A model generated the notes under the pieces. It made no database searches. It was not told the DNA's origin and saw only the letters and a program-made list of their open reading frames with translations. From the NCBI GenBank assembly GCA_051453625.1, contig JBOZIK010000001.1, positions 242,714,717-242,766,895 of the forward strand: a stretch of DNA of 52,179 bases, given 5' to 3'. Positions 12,412-25,726 of the stretch are shown in pieces. A program made the position numbers and the translations under genes. How positions within the stretch are numbered: position 1 is the stretch's first letter; each line of letters opens with the position of its first letter. Source of the stretch: Welwitschia mirabilis (taxonomy: Eukaryota; Gnetophyta; Gnetopsida; Welwitschiales).

Positions 12412-13959
12412 AAAGTTGGATTTATCCATATAATATTTATATTTCTAGAGCAGTCTTACACATTATCATAGATAACGTTTTATATTTCTACAGTTGGATT
12501 TAGCCAACTCTCACTATGAATAACATTTTAGAATTATTGGCATGGATAATAGTATGATAACTACAGTAAGACATGCACATTCATTGTCTATTCTTTTCTT
12601 TTCTTTTTTTTTCCTTTTTTGTTTTAGGTTTTATTTACACTAGGCTCATTCAATTGTTCCCAAATTGTATTTTTCTTTACTTCTTTATTTTCTTTTATTT
12701 TATGCTCATTCCATTCTAGTGTCCTTTTATTTTATTTATTTTTCATATTTTTCTTTTTGTTAAAAGTGTTCTTTTAGTTATTTACCTTTAATTTAGCATT
12801 TTACTTTCTACCAATTTACTTTTAAGCAATTTTTCATTTTTAGCACATCTCTAATAAGTAGATCATTTTTAGTAGTGCCTGAAATAGTCCCTTTACATAA
12901 GTTACAAAATTTTGAGCTATATAAATATATATTTTTTCTTGTACAGGTCTAAAATATTTGTGTAAGTGTGTTTTATTTTATTTTTATTTTCTTCCCTCTT
13001 CTATTTTCCCCTTCTTACACTTTTTTTTTTAATTTTTTAGGGTTATTTTCTTGCATTGCATTTTACTTTTTCCTACATTGAATTTTTCCTTTTTCTGCAT
13101 TGCATTATATTTTTAGTTATTTTTTCATATTTTATATTTTCTTACATTGCATCTAATATTTGCCTTTCCCTATTCATCTTCTAGCTACACAAACACATCT
13201 AGAGCCCTTATTTATCTATACCTATCATCTCTAATTTTTCTTGTAATTGTTCTTAGTAAACACTGGCATTGCCACTGCATTCCATTATTGTTGGAGCCAT
13301 TTTTCCATAAGGCGCTCTAAATGTCTGAGAAAATTATTATCTGAACCTCTTTTGACTTCTAAAATATCTTTGTGATCTATTGTCTTTCAAAATCTTATAA
13401 GAAATAGCAATCTAGACCCAACCATAGGCTTCTGATAACATGAATTACAATTCTTACTATTACATTCAAAATCACAAACCTGATCTTCCATTTAGTCCTT
13501 TACCTAAGCAAACTCTAGAGAATGACCTTTAATGTCAATACCCAAATTCCCCTTCATGCATTACTTAATGTGTTTATGCATCTTTATGGAACTTTGACAT
13601 CTCTTCATATACCAGTCAACCTCTATCTATCTTAAATTATTTTGAATCAAAGAGCCTTACTCTCAGTAAGAGAATTTTTAGTATTTTCCTTCTACCTTTC
13701 CTCATGAATCTCATTTTGTATGATTTCATGAATTCTCTTTTCCTTCTAATATGTACCCCTCATATTACTCATTATTTCATGAATACACTTCTTTCTATGA
13801 AAATCATTATTCTTCCTTAGATTCCTTTAAAGATGTCCTACATAAATTTGTAAAGCGTTACACCAAAACCTCTTTCACATTTTGAGAGATAGAGGAAAAC
13901 ATGAAATATCTGAATCATATTTATATCCATTCTTCATTTGACCATTATAAGTTAGAGAA

Positions 13960-14570
13960 TACATCTAGGAAAGATATCTAAATCATACCCCATAGGAGTG
14001 AGGAAGAAACTAATGAGGACCTAGAGGATGAGCATCTACTAAAGGATGAGGAACCATTTGAGGATGTGTCAATTAGCAACCCTTAAAAGAATGAGAGAAT
14101 TAGAGAAGAATCCATACACAATCCATAATATGTAGAACCCATGCCTTCTTCTCAACATCATCATAAGCAAAACATATCTATTTCTCTTCCATCTTTTGAA
14201 CAAGATTCAAGCTTTAATAAATATGATAAGCCTTACTTATAATTAAAACTACTTTCTAATAACCTTATACATGATTATTTTGATGAGTATTTTACTTTGT
14301 CTAGTGATTTCCAACTTACCCATGCCTTTCCCTCAAGATAATATCTTATAAGACTTGTTGGGAAAACATGAGCTAGTTATAGGATTAATCTTTTAGACTT
14401 TGAACACATAAATTTTACTAATTTGATGATTGGTTTTCTTTTCAACTTCATAAACTCATGTGTAAAAACTTACATAGATAACATCATAGTTCAGGATACT
14501 TCATTCGACCTTAGCCATTACACCATTAAGCATTACAACCTTCATCATATTAAGTCTCTTCTCATGCATT
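13960..14570 (+). pseudogene. Decayed ORF in R1, function unknown
   Basis: One frame of E2 stays protein-like between stops: an acidic block (EDEHLLKDEEPFEDVSISNP) is followed by SLPSFEQDSSFNKYD, DYFDEYFTLSSDFQLTHAFP and then FEHINFTNLMIGFLFNF. The same blocks recur in E3 (about 27475-27990) and E4 (from 28852), so the coding-like character predates the copies. I do not recognise the protein; an extra ORF of a retroelement is possible. Internal stops and indels show it is dead. Confidence 0.35.
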
Positions 14571-15189
14571 AAATTGGAAAATCATACTATGAGAAGATTT
14601 TATTTTCATTGCATGATATTTTACTAGATTTATCTTCTAGATTATAATTAAGATGAATTTATTCACTCTTAATGAAACCAATGTCACCTAATGGTATCTC
14701 TCTTATGCAATAACCCAAGCATTACCACTTGCATAATCATCGTCTTAATATCTTTTACATAGATAATTCCAAATTTACTAACATCATAGAATAATCATCA
14801 TCGTCTTAAACCTTATTCTTTACCTCTTCCATTATGACATTCTTTCATAAGGCTCATTGATCACTTACGTCATTCATCTTACCATGAGTTTGTAATACCT
14901 ACAAATCCTAGGTAATGGCCTTTTTACATAAATCAGAATAAAAGATATTTGTCATTTCATGATTTTCATTGAGATTTGTAGATCCTTACTTTTTAAGAAT
15001 AAATTATCTTTATTTTTAAGTTCTTTTGTTAAGGCTTACATTCATTTTATGTTCCCAATTTGAAATCAAAGAAATAAAAGTAGTTTTTTTAACTCTCATT
15101 ATGTTTCTTTCTTTCATGCAGTCATGGGGATAAGGTCACTTCTGTATTATAATAATGAGCCAATGATCCTTTTCATTTGCTATGAATTA

Positions 15190-15250
15190 AAATAAACAAA
15201 AAAAAGAAAAGAAAGAAATAAAATTAAGAGAAAATGAAATTAAGGAAAAC
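15190..15250 (+). repeat. A/G-rich tract in R1
   Basis: Nearly pure purine run rich in AAAGAAAG motifs, repeated at 28645-28715 and 30003-30065 in the other R1 copies. It resembles a polypurine tract, but no LTR start follows directly. Confidence 0.5.
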
Positions 15251-17553
15251 TATTAAAGCTTGTTTATAATCATTTCTAGTGGGTTTAATTAACTACATTA
15301 GGCGATGGATGTCTATTAGCAATGTAACTCTAATGATTCATTTATGATATATTCAAATGCACTAGGGATATAGATGCTTACTGGAAATGTAGCACCAACT
15401 TCTTCATGTATAATATATTAAATCTATTAGAGGAAGATGCCATAACACTGAATTCTTAATATGATCAAATGCTTGAAGTGTTTCACTTATCATTTTAGAA
15501 GGAAAATTTGGCTAGAAATTAAGGTGGAATTGGAAACTTATTATAATTTGATTATTTTAACATTTATCACCTAAGATCTTTTTACTAATTTTGATTTGCA
15601 TGAATTTACTTGATTGATTCCTTAACTTGTTTTGACTTAGATCATAATTAAATAAACCTTTTCTAGAACATTAATTTAGTTTGATAATCTCATTTAGTTA
15701 TAGTATGCATGGTAGAATCTTAGTTGCATCCATTCAATTTCCATTCTTTTATGCATCCACCATTTCATCTATATAAGAAATAATACTTGGATGTACATTT
15801 ATGTTTATTCTGATGAGATCCCCTCTTTCATAAGTCATTATAAGAACAAATTAATCTAGCTTGTCATTAAAACCAAATAACCCTTAGGCTTTTATTTTAC
15901 CAAATTATTATTCATGCTGAGCTTTTCTACTATTTCATTTTCTGATCCCTTACATTTACACATATCATACATTATTATTTGTTAAATTTTCCAAGCATGT
16001 GTTGTTCTAACATAGAAAACCCACACTGCCATTAGTTCTTATCAGCACCATCATCATTTATAGTTTATTACCTTACCTCTTTGGCATACTAACTCTATTT
16101 GGCATGAACATTTATTCTATCATATCAATAAGCCTATTTGGTCTCAGAAATTAATTGTAACTTAGTCTTTATCTATTTGCTATATCATTTTGATACTCCC
16201 TTCATCATATTCATTTTCATCTCATTTTCCCCTTCATTCTTTCCTTGTCTCCCTCTTAACTCTTCATCTTTCTTTTCTCTCTATCACTTTCATCTATGAT
16301 AATCATTGGTAGAGCCTCATCATTTAGCCCTTTCTTATGGAACTCCTTTTCCTTTCACCTCTTTTCCCATGCATTTTTAGTTTTCTCTAGGTCGCACTAT
16401 CCTTTTCATTTTTCCTATATTTATTGTTTTTGTAATGGCTTATGTTCTTTAATGTAAAACCATTTTTGAATTACTATTTTGATTAGTCTATTTTTCTCTG
16501 TAATTAGCACACATTCTTAGTGCTTTTAATTTGATTCTAATCATCTATAACCAAATTTTTACATTCTATACTTTTACAAAATCAGTGCGGTTGCAATTCC
16601 TCATGGGTGTCTCCACCTTATTTTATCTTATTAAACTCAATTTTTGCTTTAATGTCTTTCATCACATTCTCAGTTATTTTAGACATAGGATCACTATTAA
16701 AACATCCTATAAATTAACTATAATAGAGCATTTATTATTTTATCCTATAAACAGACTATAATAGAGCATTTTTCTTACATTCATTATTGCATCCTTAGCT
16801 CTAGAATGCATTGCATGATTTATTTTTTAGCATTTTTCCTTTTTAATTTACCTTTATGTGTATCATTATTTGCTAGTATATGAATTATTTGTTTCTCTTT
16901 GGTTTTGCAATTAATTTTACCTATCTTTTAAACTTTGAGGGCAAAGTATAATTTTGTTGTGCATAGTGGTATTTTCACTTTCCATTCACTTTTCATGCTC
17001 TATTCTTTTGTCTTAGCATGATTTTACTCCAATTTGGCTAAACTCTTTTCAATTATTCCCATTATTTTCTTTTCAAAATTAAGTGATTTACTTGGAATTT
17101 TTGCCATGTTAAATAAACACTAATAAACTTTGTACCAACAAACTAGAAAAAGGTTGTTTGATGGGATGTTAACATGCAAAAATTCACATTTAAATCAAGT
17201 TATTCTAGTCATCTTAGCATGATCATTTGAGCTTTATCACTCTTTTATGTATTTATTATACTTAAGACTATCTAAATCCTCATTTTTTAATATTTAGCTT
17301 TTACACTATTATTTTAGGCTATTAGTAGGATTTGGGGTATTATGATAGGAGCTAAATGTTTAGATCCTTTAGAATTCATTAGCATTAGTAGACCTAACTT
17401 TGGTTCTAGTCTCTTTGCATAAAATATCTTTAAACTTATGTTATGAAGTTTTTCCTAGCTACTAACTTAGTTGGATCTATTGGTCACTAGATTAGAGAAG
17501 GCTGAATTTTATGCTAACTTCTAAAAACCCTAATCCTAACCTTAGCTTCAATG

Positions 17554-17562
17554 TATAAAAGG
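17554..17562 (+). promoter_or_regulatory. TATA box of putative R1 LTR
   Basis: TATAAAAGG, preceded by a pyrimidine/AACCCTAA-rich stretch and conserved at 51593 in the other right-hand R1 copy. This is what an LTR promoter would look like. Transcription is not shown. Confidence 0.45.
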
Positions 17563-17830
17563 TTGTTTTGGCCTCACTTTTAAAATTATTGAGAAGTTGT
17601 AAAGTTGATCAGTGGAGGAGTTGAACATTGTTGCTTCATAGCTATTTTTTATAGATTATTGTAACATCTCATATCATGTCTAGCTTGTAAGTTATCCATT
17701 TGGGGATGAGTTAGTTCTTCAAGGCTAGCATAACATTTTCTTGTAGTGATTACTATCTTTTGTAGATGTATATTTGTTTATTTTATGTAATATAATATAG
17801 TTTTCTTCTTAATCTGATTTTTTGATATTA

Positions 17831-17985
17831 AGTGTGTATAGTTTTCTATACTTATTATGCTTGAATCGGATTTAATTTCTTCCAACTAAGGATACTATTG
17901 TTTGTTTTCATTCTTAATATCAAGCATGTATAGTTTTTCATACTTGTTATGCTTGAATAGGGTTGAAGTTCTTTAATATTTTACC
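17831..17985 (+). repeat. Tandem duplication of about 102 bp with small hairpin
   Basis: Two imperfect copies of a unit containing TGTATAG ... TTATGCTTGAAT. The first holds a perfect inverted repeat GTATAG-TTTT-CTATAC. The pair is also present at 51870-52020, so the duplication is older than the R1 copies. Confidence 0.65.
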
Positions 17986-18512
17986 ATTTTAAGTAAAGTT
18001 TTGGAGTGATCTTGATTCTTTAGTTGCTTTTATATGATGTTCTTTGGAACTAAAAATCCTAGTTAGCATGCTTATAAACCAAGCTATAAGAGCTAAGGAG
18101 ACCTAAATTATCTATAAGATCTTAAGCTTCATCTAATGCATTTTTAGATTTAGATTTGAACAAGTCTATTATTATTATAGATTTTAGTTATTACAAGAGA
18201 AGTTCATGTTGTTTCTTATGGCTATGCTTATGCCCTAGCTCATAATACTAATTATCAATACATCTAATCTTATTATTGCTTTAAGGAATCTGTCTTTGAT
18301 AGTTACAAAAGTGGTTTTGCTACTTTCCCTATTTCATGTTACTACATTTATCCCTTGGAAAGAATGACACTATGACTACACTACAAATGGAAGCACTAGT
18401 TTATTTAATAAAAGTTGGTTTTGGCAATGCAAGATTTATATCCTTAGGACTATCTTCCATATTACCATACACTTATGACACATACAATTATAGCTAAATT
18501 TCATCATGAACA

Positions 18513-18660
18513 ATATATACATACATACATACATATATACATATATACATATATATAATTAATTATTAAAAATAATAATAAGGAAAGACGTAATAATAAC
18601 AATAGTAATATTTCTTTAAAAATCATACATATGTTCATACATATATATATATATTAAAAA
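18513..18660. repeat. AT-rich microsatellites, (ACAT)n and (AT)n
   Basis: Imperfect ACAT/ATAT repeats at 18518-18560 and a TA run at 18640-18652. They mark the right edge of R1 homology. Confidence 0.75.
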
Positions 18661-20184
18661 TAATATATCACAATATAAAATATAACTTATGAATAATCAG
18701 AATGATTGCATAATGATATAGTTAATTAAAAAACATAAAGATAATGGCAATAAAATCACAATGATAACAAGGCCAATATTAATAGAGAAATTTTTGTAAT
18801 TTGTGAGTTAAGTTATATTATTTGATTTTCATATTATATGTTAAGGATGTTTGTTTTAATATTAAAATTCTTTTGGACTGAAGATAAAGAAAATGAAAAG
18901 AATTAAGAAAACATGCACTTAGTTGGAGAATCCTTTAAAAAAGGAAGAAAAAGAAGAATCATTACAAACCACCAAAAAAAAGAGAAAAAAGAAAGAAATG
19001 AAGGAAAAACTAGAATAGAATAAAAACAAATTAATATAACATTTAATTTACAACATAAATATGGTCTAGTTTAGGTTTAGTGGAGAATAGGTTGGTTGCA
19101 AAACTTAATAAATCTATCTTGCTCAACTAGTTGTCTTGGAAAGAAGATAGGGTGAAAGGGGTGTTTCAAGTTCTATACATGATGTGCATTTGTAGTTGTT
19201 TCATGATCATCTGTTTGACTCTTGCATTCATAAGTGCATTCCAAAAACTCATGTAACCAAATTAAAAGCTAAAATCTTTTGACTAGATCTTTAAGCTAAA
19301 ACACCCTTCATGTTGCATGGTTGGTTAATGTAAGAAGAGAAATGTTACTAAGTCTATACATTAAATAAGGAAGTGTAATCTTTAAAAAAGGGGGAGTGGG
19401 TGATGTTTGTCATATTTTCAAAACTCATTGTAAAATTATAACCTTAGTAAATTTTGTTAATACCTAAAAAGCAAAAATATATTATTTTAATAAGTACTTG
19501 ATATATTCATTAATGCTAAGTAAGAAGGCATGTCCTTTGCATAAGTAGTTATAATTACTCAAAAAAACCTTCTTTGTTTAGCTTAGATTAATGAAAGGAT
19601 GATGTAATAAAATAATATAAATAAAGAATTGTATTTCTTCTATTAACTCCATTCATTATTTTTCTTTAGAAAACACTTTGGATTCTAGAAATGTTACATA
19701 GAGCAAGGGATGGATCCTCATGATGAGAGGTTGTAAGAATGGAAGTAATTATAATTTTTTCCATTATAATTTTAATTATTTATTTTTATTTTCTATTGAA
19801 AGCTTTTTTAATTTATATAAATGTCTTTCTTGGCAATGTCAAACCTTAAATAGTAATTTTAACTTTTAAAAGCATTTAAAATACATAGTAAGTATAATAT
19901 TAGAAAGCCTATGATAAGGCTATAGAGATAACGAAACTTATAGAAAAATTATGAATCTAAATATGTTATCATAATTAAAGATGAACTCTTTGAATGTAAC
20001 AAAAGATATCTAAGCATCCATTGCTATATGATTATCATGTAGTGTAAAACCACTCTTATACTTATTGCTCTATCAGCTAGCTATAGGCTATGTAGGAATA
20101 CATATTTTTCTAATTCAAAATATATAATTTTAAAATCAAACAACTACAAGGATAACTATTATTTAATACACTTGTAACATAACC
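18661..20184. other. AT-rich DNA, nothing recognised
   Basis: No coding frame, RNA gene or known repeat was identified on either strand. Confidence 0.45.
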
Positions 20185-20480
20185 TTTTTTTTTTTTTTTT
20201 TGGAGGTACTATTAGGTAAGAATATATTACGAAACAAAAGGTAAAATGTAGAGTTACAAAATACATCCTAACTAGTAGATCCAGTTGATGGTAGTACTAT
20301 GCTAACTTAACTACACTATATAGTAAACTAAAAAAAGGAGAAGAGGGAGTAAAGGTCTAGGGAGGACCAATCTATAGGGCCTGAAGTGGACTTATCGAAG
20401 CTTATAAGATCAAGAGATTAAGCCCTAAGAAACATTGACTTCACAAGTTCAAAAGCTAACTACAAAGAATCAAATATCAA
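20185..20480 (-). mobile_element. LINE 3' end with poly(A) tail, 5'-truncated
   Basis: A run of 17 T (20185-20201) reads on the minus strand as a poly(A) tail directly after TAATATATTCTTACC and TAGTACCTCC. Upstream on that strand are TTTTGTAACTCTACATTTTACC and a stretch with Tyr/Ser-rich untranslated character. Plant L1-type LINEs commonly end in a short T-rich 3' UTR of this kind with AATATATT shortly before the tail. The 5' edge is unclear and I found no target-site duplication. It is a separate insertion from the ORF1 remnant at 3.5 kb, on the opposite strand. Confidence 0.55.
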
Positions 20481-23275
20481 ATATCAAGTAAAGAAAAAAA
20501 TAAAGTAAGAAAATTAAATGATAATATAAAATTAGAATTATTTTTATAATTTCAAATTAGACAAATTAGTGTTCTCTTGTAAGAAGTTAAGGTAGATTAA
20601 TAGTTATAAAAAATTACATTATCATCGAAATTTGAGATAGTGAGGTAGCAAAAGTAGAAATAGACTCAACTTAATTGCATGATATAATATTTAAACTAGA
20701 TTAATAATTAAAAAATAAATGATCATTTAAAATTTTAGTTATAAGGATAGAAATAAATTACACTTAACAACCTTAATAAAATTTTAAGACCAAGAACTAT
20801 TATAAGCCTAAGAATTAGAAATTTAAATATGTAATTTTAACTAATCAAATAAAGTTATGGGATGATTATAATAAGAATCAACAACCTTATGTAGAATTAC
20901 ATAAGAGAAATAAATGGAATATTAATTTAAGGACTTTGACCTTTTTTAGAAGTTTTACAAAATGTGGGAATAAGTGAAAAAACAATCTTGATATAATATA
21001 TTTTTCTAAGAAATTTTCAACTACTTCATGCCTCTATATGAAAAAGAAGAAAATTACATAAAATAACCAATCTTTCTATTTGTTGAAGAAGTTCTTCTAT
21101 AGTATTCTATGATAAAGCTCTTTGATGAAGCTCTTTTATTTTCTGACAAATCTCTTCTATAGTACTCTATGCCTAATTAAGATTTTTAGAATCCTTGTTA
21201 AGGCTCTTTATTATTTCATCCTTTTATTACAAGATTCATTCTTTCTTTTTCTTAAGATGTAATACTTGATCTTAGGTTTCATTAGGTTATTGCTATAGTA
21301 TTTTATTATTCCTTTTTGTCTTTAAGAACTCTTATTTTTTGCTTTAAGTGAGGTTTTTGTATATTGATTCTATGTTTTTCAAAATTTTCATGAAATTTCA
21401 TTTAATTCATTCTTTTTTTTGTACTTCATTGTTTTTATTTCATCATGAAGTATCTCATTCTCTTATTCTAGAAAATTTGTATCAACTTCCTTTAGTCTTA
21501 CCTTTGTCACATTTTTTAATTTTCCCCTTTTTAGTCCATAAGAAAAGTATGAAATACTTAGATCTATTTTGTTATTAAGAATTCCAAAATTGAGTTATCT
21601 ATGACTAATCTAATTATGTCCAACTCTCTATTTAGGACTAGGCTAATTCCTTCAAAATTTCTTTATTTTTAATTTCTACAAAGAGATCTACTACTTTACT
21701 ATATATTATAAGATTTTAGGAAAATTGGTTTGGAACTAAATAGGGAATGAATTTGGAAAATAGTTGCAAGTATAAAATTCATGCTTAACTTGTTAAAGTA
21801 AAACTTACATATTTTCTTTAATCTTTCGCATGAATTCTATTGTTTCGTAATGTGCAAAAATATAAAGATCCTTCATCGATGGAGTTAGAGCTACTCCTTG
21901 TAGCTTTCTTTATTTTGACAAAGATTTTGTTTTACCATCAATTATCTAGTTTTCCTTCAATGTAGTTTCCTTAGTTAGCTATCTAGAGGAAGTAGGATCT
22001 TTTAATGGTAATTTAGGGATATTAATTGTCACTATGTTTTGCCTCATTTTATCTTCATCTTCATTTTTTATGCCTTTTGATTTTTAGGAAAAGTAATGAG
22101 ATTCTCAAAAATTGATTTTGGCAACCTCTAAGATAAACAAAAAACTTTATTATCACTTTGTTTGGGAGTGTTAACACTTAGAACTAGATTATTTTACACA
22201 AATAAAAGTAAAATCCTAGTTTATTGCTAATATTCTTTATGCCTCTTCTTATGAGTTGTTTGTTCAAAAACTACTATAATATATTATAGTATTATAATAT
22301 GGTAGAAAGAAACCTTCTTAGTATAGTCTAATCAATCCTTTAAATTTTACATATCTATTAATAGAACTTGTAGTTAAACTAAACAAGAAAACCATTCTTT
22401 TATTTCATCCAAACATGATGTATTAAGTATAATTTCTTGCATGAATAAAATGATCTTTTAGGTGGTGGCATGATTTATACCATAAAGAGTTTAACAAGAC
22501 CTTTATAGAATGATAAAATGTTATTTAATATTATAATTCATTTTAATTGATAATATATCCATTTGTCCAAAATCTTAGGTAACATGTGTCTTACATCTTT
22601 CTTCTCATATGAAAACTTCATTTTTGTTTCATTACTTTTAATGTTACTTAGTGTTTCACCAAAACTTCCTATTATGAGTTGAAATAATCTAGGTGTTATC
22701 TTGTATTGTACAAAAACTAATATCATTTACATAATGATTGTTTTACCTTAATAGATGCTTAGCCAAAATAGATGATAAATCTTTGTAATTAGAGATGATT
22801 TAACAAATAAAAAGTCTTAATGACTATCATGTTGTGTTTCATGCAAGTAAATGGAGAATGTTTTAACATGTCTAATACCATAATGGAATTGAAGAAATTA
22901 TATAAGAACCATAGAAGGATTAGAATATGTTAAAGGGTATACTATGAAGGAAATCTATCAAGCATTGGAGTAGAATAATAAAATAACTAAAATTTCATGT
23001 CTTATCACCTCAATAACTATAATTAATGAAAACATACCTAATATGAAAAGTAGCATTTAAAACTTGTTTAGTTGTTTCCTCTCTTACCATTATCTCATAA
23101 ACAAGATATGAGTTACAAAAGATAATATGTTTAGCTAATTATAATAGAAATGATCTTGTTTGAAGTATTATAAACGTTCTAATTTAAATTCATTATTTAA
23201 TAAAATTATTTTTTAAAAAAATAACATCATAGAAGGTTTATTTGAATTACAAGAGAAATGGGAAATTCAATTAAA
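20481..23275. other. AT-rich DNA, nothing recognised
   Basis: Two short open frames (21348-21578 and the minus-strand 22538-22726) have compositions expected by chance in AT-rich DNA. I recognise no domain, RNA gene or repeat. Confidence 0.45.
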
Positions 23276-23276
23276 C

Positions 23277-23324
23277 AAAAAAAAAAAAGGAGGAGGAGAA
23301 GAAGAAGAGGAAGAAAGAAGATAG
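23277..23324. repeat. Purine microsatellite, (A)n then (GGA/GAA)n
   Basis: About twelve A followed by GGAGGAGGAGAAGAAGAAG and similar trinucleotides. Low complexity with no associated gene. Confidence 0.85.
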
Positions 23325-24774
23325 TTTGAAGGTTTTCAAAACTTCATGAAAATGAAGATAACCAATAGAAAAGGATAAAGGATAGATGTGTGGAATAATA
23401 GCCTCAATAACCTAAGAAATACATATGATTAAATGGAAATTTTACAAGATTTTAAAGGCCATGTTAAGATTGTATATGTGTCACTCAAATGACAAGAAGT
23501 AACTTACATAATATAGAATTTTCTTGTGTAAAATGAAAATGCAATTAAGTTGAAAGGAACAAACTTTATGTTTCTAAATTATCTAAAAATAAATGTTTCC
23601 TTAAGTTACTCTTATTACCTTTATCATAATTTAAAATCTTATGGAAAATATTCTAGAAAATGTAATTCTTTATTCTTGCTATTATACATGTTTTCTTCTT
23701 TCATCCTAAAGTGAAAACAAAATAAAGAAAAGAATGCCTTCAAATGGAAACACACATAGATAGAGAAAAGGATTTATATTATACTTAATCTCAAAAACAA
23801 GTAGTTAAAAGGGAACCTAAGGCCATATAGTTAAGAATCTATTCTTTATAACAAAGAGGAAGGGAGAAGAAAATTATCATATGAATGTTTTAGGATGCGT
23901 TGGACAACACGATGACATGTTAATGTTAATTAACTTAAAAATAAAACAATTTAAAAAAAATACTTGGCAATTAACAAATTCTTTATGAGAGTTTATAAAT
24001 ACAACTATGGTAGCATTCATATTTAATGAAGACGTTCACTTCTCTTATCCTTACAAACTAGTTAAAAACTCTATCTTCATACCCATCCTCCACATCCATC
24101 TTAATCATTAAAGAGAAGAAATGAAGTAGATCTATCATGCCACTTCTAATAGCTACTTCAGAAGCCAAATGTGATTTGAGACCCAAGCGCAAAAACAAAA
24201 TTAAAATTTGTGGAAGCAGAAGAATATCTTTGGAAAGATGTGAATTGGAATATAGGAAGGAAAAGGGGTAAAGTTGGGATGGAGATCATTTGTACTGGGT
24301 CCAAATTTAAGCGCAATTCCATGGTTTCATATTCACTTCACATGTTTTTGAATAGTCCTAGATGAATCCCTAGTTCCACTATATTAATTGTTTTATTTAA
24401 TAAGTTTTTCAAATATGTATACCTAGGCACCCACTCTAGAATATGCCACTAGGAAGGAGGCAATAAGAACAAATACATGTCCAATTACATGGCCTTCTTT
24501 AAGGATTCTATGATGGCAACAATTAACATGGATAACATCTTGCCTTTGATGGGCTTAAATGCTAGAAACTATAGGAAGCTTAATTAGATTTTCATGTGTG
24601 AGTAAGCTAATAACTATCCATGATTCACTCCCTTATTATTTTGTTTCAAACATTTTTATTTAATAATAATTAAGGAAACACCCTTCTTTAATTAGCAACC
24701 ATAATTTCTTTTCCTCTATCCTCCCTTCTCATCTATGGATTTACTTGTTTATTGTTTACAATGAATAAAGTAGG
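23325..24774. other. AT-rich DNA, no gene recognised
   Basis: Around 24480-24570 one plus frame reads MAFFKDSMMATINMDNILPL, weakly reminiscent of the start of a copia gag, but it breaks soon after and I do not call it. Otherwise nothing. Confidence 0.4.
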
Positions 24775-24965
24775 GGATCCTAGATCACTGGTTAAATCTG
24801 GTAAGTGATTTCTTTATGGTTGGGAGTTTAACTCCCCATAAGGAACTGAGAGGTATGTGTGTAGCACCAACCAAATTCCGCATAGTCCTCGTTCTAGTGG
24901 ACATAGACATAGCCTCATAGGATGTGACCCTTTTCTTTCATGTAGTACTGGGAGTTTTCATATTT
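24775..24965. repeat. GC-richer island, possible LTR fragment
   Basis: This stretch is noticeably less AT-rich than its surroundings and contains TCTAGTGGACATAGACATAG ... GGATGTGACCC. It recalls the GTGGACGTAGGC ... GAACCACGTAAA block found near the 3' end of many plant copia LTRs, but the match is loose. No partner repeat or PBS was seen, so this is a weak call. Confidence 0.25.
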
Positions 24966-25606
24966 CTCTAAAAAAAGATGAATAAAATCATGTTTATAAG
25001 CCATAATAAACATAACATTAATAAACAACTATGACAAAAGTCATAGCTATAAATCACTATAGTAGCTAAGTAAAGAAACTTTTATAACTAAGGTCATAAT
25101 TGTAGGCCTCTATAGAGGTGGGGGAAAAAGTAACATTGTAACATCTTTAAAAGTACCAAGGATTAAAATGGGGGCATCCACATAATAGACAAAAATACGT
25201 ACAAGTAGAATACAATGACTTAACATTATCTTTTAAAACTTTCTTGTAATATTTCTAAAAGGTGGATAATTGATATAAAATTTAAGAAAAATTAAACACA
25301 TGTTATGAGAGTTGAAATTCAAAGGCACATATTCAAACTCCTATGCTCCATAAAATAATGCAACTCCTTTATGCATTCACTGTCATGATCTTGCAACTTC
25401 ATAAAGTAAAAAAGCTAAAAATATAAAAGGAGATTCCATTGAAGAATAATTTCTAAAGAGTGTTATCAATGCATTCACGACAGTTCATTTTGGTTTATGT
25501 TACTTAGATACAAATAAAAACATATTATTATTTAAGACATAGAAAACAATTCATATTTAGGGTTTTGGTCTTCGCACGAAAACTTCTCTGCAGTTGGAGT
25601 TGGAGA

Positions 25607-25620
25607 TGGAGATGCGGGGT
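25607..25620. repeat. 14-bp copy of the tRNA-Ala 3' end
   Basis: Identical to 25727-25740 (complement of the acceptor-arm end and part of the T-arm) exactly 120 bp away, but the rest of the tRNA does not follow. Possibly a partial tRNA duplication. Confidence 0.6.
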
Positions 25621-25726
25621 TTGGCCATGAAAACGTCTGCTGTTTGCGCAAGAAACGTCTGTTTTGTAAAACCTCGTTTCCCTATTCTTAGATTAGTGGT
25701 CTAAAATCGTCTGCAACGAATACAAT

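Larger units (their letters stand above)
12412..18512 (+). mobile_element. Large repeat R1, copy E2 (longest copy)
   Basis: The longest continuous R1 copy, 6.1 kb. 12412-13760 repeats E1; 13760-15560 matches E3 and E4; 15571-18125 matches 49445-52179 closely, and 18150-18512 matches the start of E1. From 16920 there is a motif (ACTTTGAGGGCAAAGT, then TTGTTGTGCATAGTGGTATT) like the sequence after pol in Athila-type gypsy elements, and a TATA box at 17554, so roughly 17150-18512 could be the 3' LTR. An A/G-rich tract lies at 15190-15245. I found no gag or pol. The family assignment is inference; that it is a repeat is seen directly. Confidence 0.6.

Noticed and set aside
24480-24600. Copia gag start (MMATINMDNILPLMG frame)
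   Set aside because: Only a few residues fit, the frame breaks at once, and no PBS or further gag follows.
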